Positions 1 through 11,200 of a stretch of 64,000 nucleotides of DNA are shown here, piece after piece. The notes below the pieces were generated by a model. It did not search any database. It was given only the letters and a program-made list of their open reading frames with translations, and was not told the DNA's origin. The position numbers were made by a program, and so were the translations under genes. The stretch's first letter is position 1. Every line of letters begins with the position of its first letter. The stretch is from positions 1,879,501 to 1,943,500 of the forward strand of contig NC_087390.1 of the NCBI RefSeq assembly GCF_963675165.1, given 5' to 3'. Source of the stretch: Halichondria panicea. Lineage: Eukaryota; Porifera; Demospongiae; Suberitida; Halichondriidae.

Positions 1-658
1 TATATAATTAATAATTAATAATTATTATACAAAACAAATGTTATAAGTATGGTGCTATATTTATATTTTTATATTTATGGGGGGAATGTCCAGGGGCGCT
101 TAAGTACATGTAAAAGCGGCCCTGTATTTCATTGGACAGCTAAATTTAATATTTCCGTCCTGGCTGCGGGATCTCTGCAGGTTGCTCTCAATTGTCAGCT
201 GTTGAGCTCTGGTGTGTCGAGTGTGGGTGTGTGTGAGGTGATCCTGGGGAGGGATGTGACTGTAAGGGAGTGTATGTGTGTCATGGTGACAGCCCTCGGA
301 CTGACGGGTGAGCTGGAGCTAGGGGAATACCCTAAACTACACCTCCAGCATTTCCATTAGTATATCTGATCACATTTGACTATAATAATTATTATATATA
401 TACATTAATAATGTTGTCTTAATTCTCGGCTAATGTGTGTGCTTCTTTAGAGGTCCATTTTACGTATCTATCTAATATTAGAAGTACTCAATGCATATAA
501 TTATACCACTGTATATGTAGGCGGAGACTGGCACCTGCAAAGGACCAACTGGTGCGGAGAAGCAGCTGACGTGTTGGAAGATGAGGTGTGTGCATGGAGG
601 CAGCACCTGCATGACTGTAGTACATGCAGTACAGTGCAGTAACTGTATAGTACTGGCC

Positions 659-676
659 GGGTTAGGGTTAGGGTTA
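659..676 (+). repeat. Short telomere-like TTAGGG tract
   Basis: About three TTAGGG units lie in the intron between the exon 25 and exon 26 equivalents. The same tract is at 17666-17682 in copy 2, so it predates the duplication. It is too short to suggest a chromosome end. Confidence 0.6.
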
Positions 677-2292
677 TCTTCTCTATACATGCAGTGATGT
701 GTTAATAGTTTGCCAACTGGTGGTATAATTTTACTAGGATGCCAGTCTGGAACAGGAGAGACTGAAGTCTGGTGACGTACTGCTCCTTGCAGAAGGAAGA
801 CTACCTCCCAAAGTGAGTGCACTGTTGTTCAGTAATGCATGTATTGTAAATGGAATTCACACGTGTACATGCTTGTACATGTATGTACGCAAAATGACAG
901 ATTAGTATTGTTTTTACCGGCCCACCCCCTCGTACATATGCAGGGTTTTATTCGTCTCCAAGTGTACCTCTACTCCCCCGAGTCCAGCCCCTCCCCCCAT
1001 CCACCAGCTGACCTCTCTCAGGACGTACGTTCCCTAGCTGGGGTTCAAGGCACATGTACAGGGCATGCTCTGGCAGTATAATATATAGTATGCACAAGCT
1101 ACATACATGTACATGATTATTTTAGTAGCCCCACCAGATGCTTTCTCATCTTGCACAGAATTCTGTACACAATACACACACACCTCACTTTTTACACCCC
1201 TCCACCACACGCCCCCACAGGTCCCCCTCCACCTGGTCCCCCCGTCCCTCTGCCACCCCCCTGTTCCCGGACAGCTGGACGAGGTCGGTGTATTAGAGAT
1301 CAGTAAAGAGGCCACTGTCGAGGAACTCAAGATCACCATCCTTACATTACCCGCCGTAAGTCATTTGACAGTCATGTGATAAAAAATGTTATATCAGCTC
1401 CTAGATTCAAGTATAGTAAACCATTAAAGCTCCCTGTATTATAGTGGCCATCTTGACAGGCAAGAAAATCTCTAGCCTTTCAATTGTGCGGCATTGAACT
1501 ATTACAGTTCTTTTAGAATGGTTTATAGACTCAGGTGTTTGCATGGTCCTAAGTTACCCCCCCCCCCCCCCTCCACAGATGGAGAATATGACGGTACCGT
1601 TGCTAGAGTTACTGAGAGTGAGGGAAGTGGTGAATGGCAGACCAGCCAAGATATTCAAACTACACAACCACACTTTGAGGTACAGTACGAGGGCGTACCG
1701 TGTTTATTGATGTCAGTAATACGTAGTTACTACAATGTAACTATTACTTTGTACGTGCAGGTATAGTGTTTGGAATCATTAAGGGCATTCCGTGTTTATT
1801 AGTGTGTATACATATAAAATTAATATCGCTGGATAGTGTTTGGAATCTACATATTATTATTATGTGTGAGATTGGCAGAGCGTTTGCACGTAGCCTTTAT
1901 ATAGGGTTATACGTGTGTACAACGATGTCAAATTTTAAATATATATTTTGTACATATATTTTGTGTACTGTTATAATTCAGGTTTTCCATTTACTGTGTA
2001 GTTGTAAATTAATGTGGTGGTATAATGTATTTGGCAAATGAGACAAGTGACGGGTGCCAGAATTGTCATAGAGAGCACAAAGTTGCTAAAATCTCTACCA
2101 AATTTCCCGCTTTAGAGTAACAGCACGCTTTTAATCGAGACCATGCAGTAATGGGCCTCTAGCCTCTATTTACTAACCAGGCCTCTATTCGAGACCAGAT
2201 GTTAATTACACTCGCAGTCAAAATTAAATAGTCAAACTTTACACTAATTATTAAGATACAGTCACGGTATAGTAACCAACATTGTGTACTAT

Positions 2293-3670
2293 TTAGAGAG
2301 CCTTCACTTTCATAAACAGTCTGAACTTGAGACAGTCGTCTTTGAGGTACTGAGTGTTTGTGTCAGCACAGTAACCTAGGCGATCAAAGGGGAAGAATTT
2401 CTTTGAGTCGCCAAAAAATGTTGTTTTCTCTTTCAAAATGTTTATTTCCCTTCCTATGTAGTGTCCATGGTCACCCAGATGGTTGAGCATCTGTAGGATA
2501 GCTACACCTTCTGTTTTGGCAGCATCATCGATTTTATTGATGTAGGGTGACAAACTACCAGATCCAATACCTTTTGTAAACACATTGAATGAGAAGCTCC
2601 ACCCTTGTGCAGTAAACTCTCCACCATTCCAGTATCCATAGCTGCCTTTTTGCTTGTTGTTTCGTAAACTCAGTGAGAGTGAACTCGTGGCAAGAAAACC
2701 TATTTAGCAATAACAAATCATTTTGTATCTTCACTGTGTTGGCTTCCATCGTAGTCTTTAGATCACTGACTTTTGTGTCAAGCATTGCAACTTGTTGCTC
2801 AACCTTCACATCAAGATCTTGGACTATAGTTTGTAAATCATGGAATTTGGTATCAACTTTTGCGTCTAATCGTTGAATTTTGATATCGATGTTATTGCCT
2901 TGTTCCTTCACTTGTTTCTGCAAGTCGACTATTTGCTGATCTTTCTCCTCCATTTTCTGGTGTAGCTCTCTCGTTAGTTGCAGGTTGAGGAGGGTGGCTG
3001 TCAGGAGGTGGTGTTGGGCACTCTCTGTCATGTGACCCACCAAATTTCTTCGAGGAACCTTAACGTCACATCCATTACCAGCAAACTCACACTCCACAAG
3101 TTGTAGGGGGCACTCCAGCAGGTGGCTACCAGCTTGGCAGCGAGGGACGGTACCAATCTCACATTGGTTGGGACAAGGCAGGGGGTAGTTGTCACAGCAA
3201 GGGGTGTGGTCATTTGTTCCGATATCCTGGGTGGACTCAAAGTCACAATATTGGCACTTCCAGGGACGTTTTGGACAGGAGGTGGTGTGGTGGTTCAGGT
3301 CTCCCAGTTCCCCCGTCCACTCACACCCACTCTTCTTGTGGGGACAGCGAACATTCAACTGGCGAACTTTTCTCCTGAAGTACTTGTCTTCTTGAGTAGC
3401 CATGTTGTCTTGCTTGCACATAGGGCATGGTTTTAGTTCTTTGGTGAGTCTGTTGGCAGCTTGCTGGGAGATGTGGTGGCCGCAGCATGTTGTTTGGAGT
3501 GGCTCAACAAGTAGCTCTAAGCTCACAGGACAGAAGTAGTCTTGGTCAGGTTGTTCAACAAGGTCATAGTCAGGTTCAGCTGGCTGTGTGATCTGTTCTG
3601 GGGGGTGGGTAGCAGCTGGTTCTTGGTTCACGTTCACAGAGTTAGAACAGTCACTGTTACTGGTAGCCAT
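2293..3670 (-). pseudogene. TRAF-like RING/zinc-finger/MATH gene (TRAF1), frameshifted
   Basis: An intronless antisense gene lies in the intron between exon 29 and 30 equivalents. From the start at 3670 it encodes a RING finger, TRAF-type zinc fingers and a coiled coil. It then loses frame at a run of five T at 2647-2651, where the paralogue at 19821-19824 has four. The MATH domain continues in another frame to a stop at 2293. As it stands the protein ends early with a junk tail and no MATH domain. The RING half resembles the 21800-23179 gene. The end of the coiled coil and the 3' flank resemble the 19458-20909 gene, so it looks mosaic. A homopolymer sequencing error remains possible. Confidence 0.8.
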
Positions 3671-4416
3671 ATTTAGGCTGGGTTAGTGTTAGCAGGAAGC
3701 CACTCCCTCAGTTATCTGTGGTGTGTGCATGTGGTAAAGACAATCATTGCTCTGTGTAACAATACATTGTCTTTGTGTGAGAAAGATCTGTATACCCAAC
3801 CGCCCTAAATGGGTATATTCATTCATTAGCACTATAAACCATGCTAATTACTATTCAATCTTTCCCCTAATAGACGTCGGAACTGTCGTCAGGGTCAAAT
3901 GACAACAAAGGTTGCCTGCACAGTGCTGCACCAAGAAGAGGAACTATCTAGTAAGTGAATTAGTGATACTGTAGTAAATAATTCAGTTAGTCTCGAGGCT
4001 GGGCACGCTCTGCCTAATTTGTCTTGCTAAGAGGCTGGAATTCGAGACTACCTTTCAGTGTACATGCAGTAATACGCTTAGTTTCCACTCTTTTTACCAA
4101 ATACCCAACAAATTTATCCCTCTCTGTTCTAAATGCCCCCATGCAGGACTACTACAGTGGTTTTCAACCTGTGTGTGAGGTTACCTGGAGAGAGGGGATA
4201 TGGACCACACACTGAGGTAATGGTGGCTCTGTAGTAGTAATATTTAATGTTGTGCCATAACTTACACAGAAACGATGTATAATACAGTTCTCGCACTTTT
4301 AATTAGACCTACTATTTACGTATGATTGTGCAAAATATGTACCCACTATATACATTGTATTCCGATCCCATACCCGTAACCATGCACTATTTCCATTCCA
4401 TTTTCACATACAATCC

Positions 4417-4629
4417 AGTGGTTGAAATCCAGACCCATCCGTGGATGAAGATGCCTACTCTCTCACCGACATCAAGAGACGGGGAAAGGCTACCACTAAA
4501 GACAAGCAAGGAGCAAAATACACAGGAGCTAAGCAAGGAGCGTCTGGCCACAAAGAAACTACAAAAGCAAATGTGGATCAGATCATCTACCATACTGCCA
4601 CGCTGCAGCAAACCCAGCCCCTCCCCTAG
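4417..4629 (+). other. Unassigned open segment after the duplication breakpoint
   Basis: Just after copy 1 stops matching the USP40 gene, an open frame of about 70 codons follows a plausible splice acceptor near 4410 and ends at a TAG. It is rich in Lys, Thr and Gln and has two tyrosine motifs, EDAYSL and QIIYHTATL. Those motifs resemble receptor cytoplasmic tails, but I cannot assign a family. An overlapping frame (4322-4774) is Ser/Pro-rich and also unassigned. It may be a captured last exon of the copy 1 transcript or chance. Confidence 0.2.
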
Positions 4630-4774
4630 CTGCTCCCAAGGCAGCTCCAGTCCCTCCCCACAAGGCCCACCACCACCACTATCACTCAAGGTTGCTACTG
4701 CCCTTCTCAATCTGGATCTACAGCAGTCTGAAGGATCTCTACTCTATATAAGAACAGATTTTACGAGACTCTAG

Positions 4775-5263
4775 TCTAAGGAACAATTTGTACGAACAGT
4801 TGTATAGTTTAGCAGGCTATAGCAGGTAGAGTCAGCAATCAATGTTCAATTTTAGTTGAAAAGACTTGAAGCTTCAAGTATCTAGCAACATTTCTCAGAC
4901 CTTTGTACGTGGGTGTAATGGCTTGTTGTCATAGTTACTTATCTGAGATGAGGGGGTGACTGACTATAAACAGTAGCCACAAAAATGAATTTCGTTAACC
5001 TCTGCACCATTATTTAATAATTATGAGAGACTCTAAATATAATTAGCTGCGCCGTAAACGTACTGACCAGCTATTCATTGGCTCCAGCTATATTAAAGAA
5101 ACTATAAAGACATAAGACAAGTATAATATATAAGCAGATCGATCGAGGGTAGCTCAGTAAGTCTGATGTGGATCATTGATCTACTATTGTACAATTCCTA
5201 CAGGGTTGTGTCCATTGCCGACCGATAGTCGACTACCCACCTGATCTCACCCCCACACACACA
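4775..5263 (+). promoter_or_regulatory. Region upstream of the USP40-like start
   Basis: This 490-bp stretch separates the duplicated fragment from the USP40-like start codon and should hold its promoter and 5' UTR. It is AT-rich, and I see no clear TATA box or other recognisable element. The bases before the ATG at 5264 are a CA-rich run ending in ACAATG, a reasonable animal start context. Confidence 0.3.
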
Positions 5264-8200
5264 ATGCTTGAGGGTCTGTTTGACGAGGAGACTGTCGAGT
5301 ACGATGCAAAGTCTGCAGGGGATAACGAGAGCTCACGAGTGCCCCGCCCACCCACCCCCCGGAACAACACGAGGCTGTGTGGTCTCAGTAACCTTGGTGC
5401 CACCTGCTACCTCAACTCACTGTTACAGACTCTGCATTTCACTCCAGAGTTGAGAGGTAGGCAAATTTGTATCCTGTTCATAAAAGTTGAGTTTTATAAG
5501 TACTGAAGCGATGGGAATTAGCTACATAGGTGACTCGTGTACATGACTCTATTGGATGGTAGTATCCATGCAGTTTACCGTTGAGCATATCTTGGTGAAT
5601 GAACATGACTGAATGCAAGTTTCTTTGGGTACAGGGGTGCTAGATCTACATCTGGGACAGTCTCGGCTAATTCGGGACAGTTGGCAGAGACTGGTATATG
5701 CACAACTTGCTTGTAGATAGATCTAATACTTTTTTTAAAATTGTGATCATTTTCCTGTTCACAAAATTGATATGCTAAATTTTTTGTATGCAAATGATCC
5801 AGCAAATGTGGCAAGTGGGCAGATTTCAGTGTTATTGGTTCTCACCTCATGTGTCAGTGTCTGTTAGCTCAACAAGTAATGTGCTCTCAATGAGCACCAC
5901 CATTAATGAATCTACCCACTGTACTGCAGAGGAACTATTCAAACTGACTGAGACAGAGTTGGGCATCTTCTCCACTCAGGAGGGAGCAGACAACTCCATG
6001 GTAACCAGGAGCACTATAATTATTAACTATTTGCAGTTGTCTAGGAAAAATTAACGCCCTATAATTATAGTGGAACACACTTTATACAGTGTTTTACGGA
6101 TGTGGCCTTTGTTGAGAAGTTCTACACAAACTGTTCATTTGGGACCTGTGGGCTTTTGTTCAGAGGGTGGTTGGTTCCATTGTAGTTTGATTGTTGTCAT
6201 GGCTGCCCTCTGGCTGTTTAGCACATCTCTATAATCTCTGTCTGTGCTCAGGTGCGAGTGATTCCTGTCCAGCTGCAGAAGTTGTTTGCCAATCTCCTTC
6301 TGCTCAACCAGCAGAGTTGCAGTGTGGACGCTCTCACAAACAGCTTTGGTTGGAGCAACAGTGAGGTATGTGGTTAATGCAGTAACAGCATGAATATTGA
6401 ATATGAAGTAGGGAGCATTGTTTGTAGAGCAGTGCTGATCCACTGTACAACTGTACGTCACCGAGGGTTACAAGTGGTACAGCCTTATAACACTCTAAAT
6501 CTTGCTTTCACAATAATATTATTAGTGCATTAGAATTATTAGTTGTTAACGTACGTATTATAAACAGAAGGGTGTATGCCCTAGCTTGTAATGTATAGTA
6601 ATTTCTCCCACTCTCAATCGAGCCACTCACCACTCGCTTCTCCACTATCTCTCCCTCCATTCTCAGGAGTTCCAGCAGCACGATGTACAGGAGTTGAATC
6701 GGATACTGTTCAGTGCCATCGAGTCCTCTTTACTGGGCACCTCAGGAGAGCAGCTCATCTCTAAGCTCTATCATGGCGTCTTTGTGCAACAGGTAAGTAA
6801 GTGAGTGTTATAGATATTGCAATTAGAACCTACTTTCCCTTCTTCCCCAATAATCCCCCACTCCCAAAATCCATCTTCCTAACTTCAATTCCCCCTCCCT
6901 CTCCGTCAGATAATCTGTCAGGTGTGTGGTCGTGTGAGTGAAAGGGAACAAGAATACCTAGATCTGGCCATGGCCCTCTCCACTAGCCCCACTTTGGAGG
7001 GGGTGCTCCAGGAGTCGTACATCGAACAAGAGTTGCTGGAGGGAGCCAACCAATATCGTTGTGAGAAGTGTGGCAAGCTTGTCGACGCTAAGAGGGTGAG
7101 AGTTGCATTCTTAAAATAATGACAGACTACTCGTTTACTGTTGCCATAGTGATGTGCATTTTCGAAGTGGTGGCCACTACATTTTTTGCCTAACCTGTGG
7201 TAAACTACTATAGGCCTAGAAGGTGGTTAGTACCAACCACCACCGACCAGTGTGGGCACATCCCTGTAGTCTGAAAGACTTATAGAAGGCACTACAGTTT
7301 TGAAGAAATTGCCATACAACTAAAAGCCTGTACAGCTTAATGAAAGTGATAATTATTATGTTACACAACAATGCTACACATTGCACCATTGCTTTACATG
7401 CACTCCTCAGGGCTGCAAGATTCGGCAGCTGCCACAGATCCTCACGATAGCCCTCCTAAGGTTTCTCTATGACTACGAGAAGGGTGAGAGATATAAGGTA
7501 AGAAACTGGTAGTAGTACAATGTTTGAGCTATTTACTTAAGACCACAAATTGCATAATCGCTATGTATGAGAAAAAAAACGTTTTACGTGTGCTTATAAC
7601 TTGGCTGACCGTACAATAGACACATTTCAAGTATTCCAAACTATAACCTCCAGGACACTAGCAAATTCAAGTTCCCACTTGAGTTGGACATGGCCCCCTA
7701 CTGTGAGGATGGCTCTGTGGGGGGTAGCAGTGTGTACGAGCTGTTCTCGGTGGTCATTCACAGTGGCAGCACTCACTCCGGACACTACACTGCCTACATT
7801 CGGGACATTGATGGACTTGGAACTTGGGCTTCCCCCGTGAGTCAACCTTATCTCTGTAGACTGTCCATACATGTACTTTATTATATTTTGCCTTTAATAC
7901 TTCTACATTCTCATTAGGTGGTTTCATATTCTTGACAATGTTAGGGAGTACAGTAGAACCTTATCCGGCCCTCGATTATCCGGCTTGGCAGTTTTCTTGT
8001 TATCAGATCAGAAAATGGGCGTGTCCCTCAAATGCGCATGCGCGTTGCAGCTGTTACCATGGAGACATGCCTGCTTATCTTTTGCGCATGCGCAGACACA
8101 ATGTGGCACTGCTGTTTATCAATAAAGTGGGTGGATCAAGGTGTGGTTTATCTATTCGATTATCCGGCATATTCACTTATCCGGCCTGCTTCTGGAACCA

Positions 8201-11200
8201 AGGTGTCCGGATAATCGAGGTTCTACTGTACCTGTTGGTACAGTAAGAGTATAATTGTACAGGGAATGCCTATATAAAGGGGCACAACGTTTTGGCCATT
8301 ATTATACAGAGTTGAAGAGTTGTTTTGTACCTGCTCATTTGAGACCTGGATGCCTGGCTTTTATATCACAGTTGACCCTCTTCAGTGGTGGAAGAGTTCC
8401 ATTAATTGTAGCTACACATACTACTCCACCCCTCCCCTCCCAGGACGAGGAAGTGGTCCAGTTGCCACGGGACCCGGCCTCTGGTAGTGTGGACCTCATT
8501 GACTTTGATAACCCTGCTGACCTCATGCTGGAGCTACTCAAACAATGTGGAGGGTCTGCCACCATCTCCAAGCTCACTAAGGTGTGTGGGGGGTAGGGTT
8601 AATTTACTGAACAATCGTAGTGTGTTATGTTGGTGTATGTTAGGATATAATATTATTATGAATTCTGTTAGCAGTTTTATAGCACATGCATTGTTTGCTT
8701 TGATGGAAATTATCTGTATGCAGGCTCTACAGGACAAGACTGGAGTGACGTGGAACAAGAGGTTCAAGAAGCAGTTTGGGCCCATTACAAAGGTGTGGTC
8801 ACTTCTCCAGGGTAGCTACAGTATGACTGTAAACTTAACTTACTTCGATCCATTATTGTGCATTTACTTGCCAAATATGTGTGATTTTCAATTATTATAA
8901 ATGTGATATCAAAGTTGCCATTTTATGATATAATTATTAATTACTCCCCCACACACACAGTTCCTGGGTAGCTGTCCCGACTTGTTCTCAGTCAACGAAT
9001 CTAACCTAGTGTCACTGGGTGGAGCCAACAAGACAGACACACAACAAGGTGTGGTGTGGGGTATGAATCAAGTGATTGGTAAAGATCATTAATGCAACAA
9101 AATGACATTGACTTTTACCATGACTGTGTTTCATTAGGGGGGATTTATGGATGGATGGCTTAACGAATCTTTTCCTTAACCATATCTCTTGAACACAGCT
9201 TCCTCTGGTGATAAGTCAGGGGGCAGTCCCCTTATTGTGAGGGTCAATGTAGAGCAGGCCGTCAATGCTGAGGGTGGAGAGGAGGCGGAGTCACAAGGTA
9301 CAGGTACAGCAGGTGACTATCATGCATCAGTCTCAACTTTCCCTTCCCGTACATTTATAATATCGTATGGTGAGAGACTTTCAACTACATCCCACTCTCC
9401 ATCAATCGTTTGAGACCACACGTTTTATAGGCTTAGCATTTGTTGTAAAAACTTGACACTATCTGAAATGTATAGTGTCCATTTCTTCACTCCTCACAGT
9501 TTCAACTAAAGGTGATAGCGTCGATGCAGTGAGGGGTGGAGCTAGCGAGAGTGGCCAAGACAAGAAGAATGGCGGGGAAGGGAAGAAAAAACCTGTGAAG
9601 AAAGAGTAAGTTAGGAAGAAGTACATGTAAAGGGTATTAATTTAGTATTCTGTTCTATGTCTGTGTGTCAAACCTTTAATACCAGATATCGGCCCGCCCC
9701 CTCCCCCTCCCCCTCACAGGTCCCCTCCAGCCCAAGGGCAGTGCTGGTTTGAGTTCAACGACACCCACGTATCTCCCATCAGGGCCAAACAGATGGAGAA
9801 GATGTACCAGGGCAAGCAGAGCGCTTACATGCTCTTCTACAGGAAGAAGGACATGCAGAGACCACCTCAAGGTGGGGACTGCTGTGGTTTGCATATCGTT
9901 ATATTCCTTTCACACTTCACAGCGTTAGGCAACAAATTATTTGGTGTTCCTGAGAGATTTCAAGTGGAGGTGGCCCGGGCTAACACAATACTGGACCAGG
10001 AGAGGTGAGGGCAGTGAGGGTGTGACCAACCACACCTCTTCACGAGTTGGCTCAATGGATATACACTGTGCCTTTAGGAGTGTCACGTAATATACATGTG
10101 TAATGGAATAGCCGTTCTGCAGTTTTTATGAGGGAAATCTCTTGTTGTTACTGTTTGGGTTGTAAAGTAGAGAGAGAGACAATTAGTGGTTGCAGTTGTA
10201 TGTGTATAACTGGGTCATAAAGGCACAGGATTGTATGGTGCTCTTTGGATTCGTGCATGGTTAGCAGGTTCTTGTTCTTGTGCTTCCACGTATGTATGGT
10301 CTCTATTTTATAGAATAAAATAGTTATATTCGGTGATTAGTCTAAGAGATTTACTTGTGGCCATAGTAAATATGTATTAAACTGCACAGATATGAGTATG
10401 ACATCGCCATCAACACACTTCAACTTATCATTCATTTCTCACTGGAGTTTGTGCTGGCCAACGGAGCACTGCAGAGAATTGACGAGGTGGGTGTGGTTTA
10501 TTATGTTACGGAAATAATTATATAATTATGTAGTTGTACGAATGTGGTATATAGAGGTGTTTGTTTTTACAAGGAGAGCTTTTTATTATGAGTACAGTAG
10601 AACCTCGCTAATCTGAATAGAACCGGACCAGACCCCATCCGAATACATGACATTTCTGGATTAACAATTGATTAATGAATAATTATCATTAACGAAGACA
10701 CTTTTGTACATGTATTATGATAATTATTACTGTGGCCAGAAGGGAAGCTGCTAGCTGGAATAGTATTTTATCTCTCCAATACAGTGAGTCTTGTGAGCTC
10801 TCTTCGTTTTCTTTGCAGGGGCCATTATATTTGAGCAGTTTATTATCGCTGATTCAGCAAAGAAAGTTAGATTGCGCATGCGCAATAGTTTATTCTATTG
10901 ACAGCCCCTCCTCTTTTTCAGTTTGCCGTTTTATCTGGATTTCGGAGTAAAGAGGTCCAGATTAGCGAGGTTCTACTGTAGTGAATAAGTTTTACCCACA
11001 ACAAATGTTATTATGCCTCGGTGCGCATGCGCAAGCGAGGTATACGGTAGTGTGTTTGTGTGTCTGTGTGTGTAGACTATTTCAGCTGCTCAAGGATCAA
11101 TGAAGTGCAAGTAAGAGTTTCTATAGGCTTCTAGTCATGTTTTCTTGGCTTGCAATGGTTGGATTTGCAAAATAAAGCTTCGTTCTCGAGTTATGCCTAG

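Larger units (their letters stand above)
181..4216 (+). pseudogene. Partial USP40-like duplicate, equivalents of exons 24-31
   Basis: Eight exons match exons 24-31 of the complete USP40-like gene: 181-307, 521-585, 738-812, 944-1024, 1221-1355, 1579-1679, 3874-3950 and 4147-4216. The first six have the same lengths as their partners and open frames; they encode the ubiquitin-like C-terminal region. The seventh is 77 nt against 66 nt in the full gene, because of several small indels, so the frame shifts by two. Read on, the next exon meets a TGA at 4176-4178. Exon 32 and later have no counterpart here. It could be a decaying pseudogene, or the altered 3' end of a paralogue that starts left of the window. 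No ubiquitin protease catalytic domain is visible in this copy. Confidence 0.8.
1..4410 (+). repeat. Segmental duplication, copy 1 (partner about 17010-18830 and 22900-23850)
   Basis: This block matches the interior of the USP40-like gene almost base for base. Exons, introns and a nested antisense TRAF gene occur in the same order in both places. Similarity runs from the left window edge to about 4410, where it stops just before the position of exon 32 of the full gene. Copy 1 has one TRAF gene where copy 2 has two. The left end lies outside the window, so the full extent is unknown. Confidence 0.9.

Noticed and set aside
659..676. Telomere end or internal telomere fusion
   Set aside because: There are only about three units and they lie inside a conserved intron of the duplicated gene.
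2673..3436. Plus-strand frames opposite the TRAF coding sequences (also 22510-22948)
   Set aside because: These are antisense shadows of the RING/zinc-finger coding region, repeated in all three TRAF copies because the DNA is duplicated.
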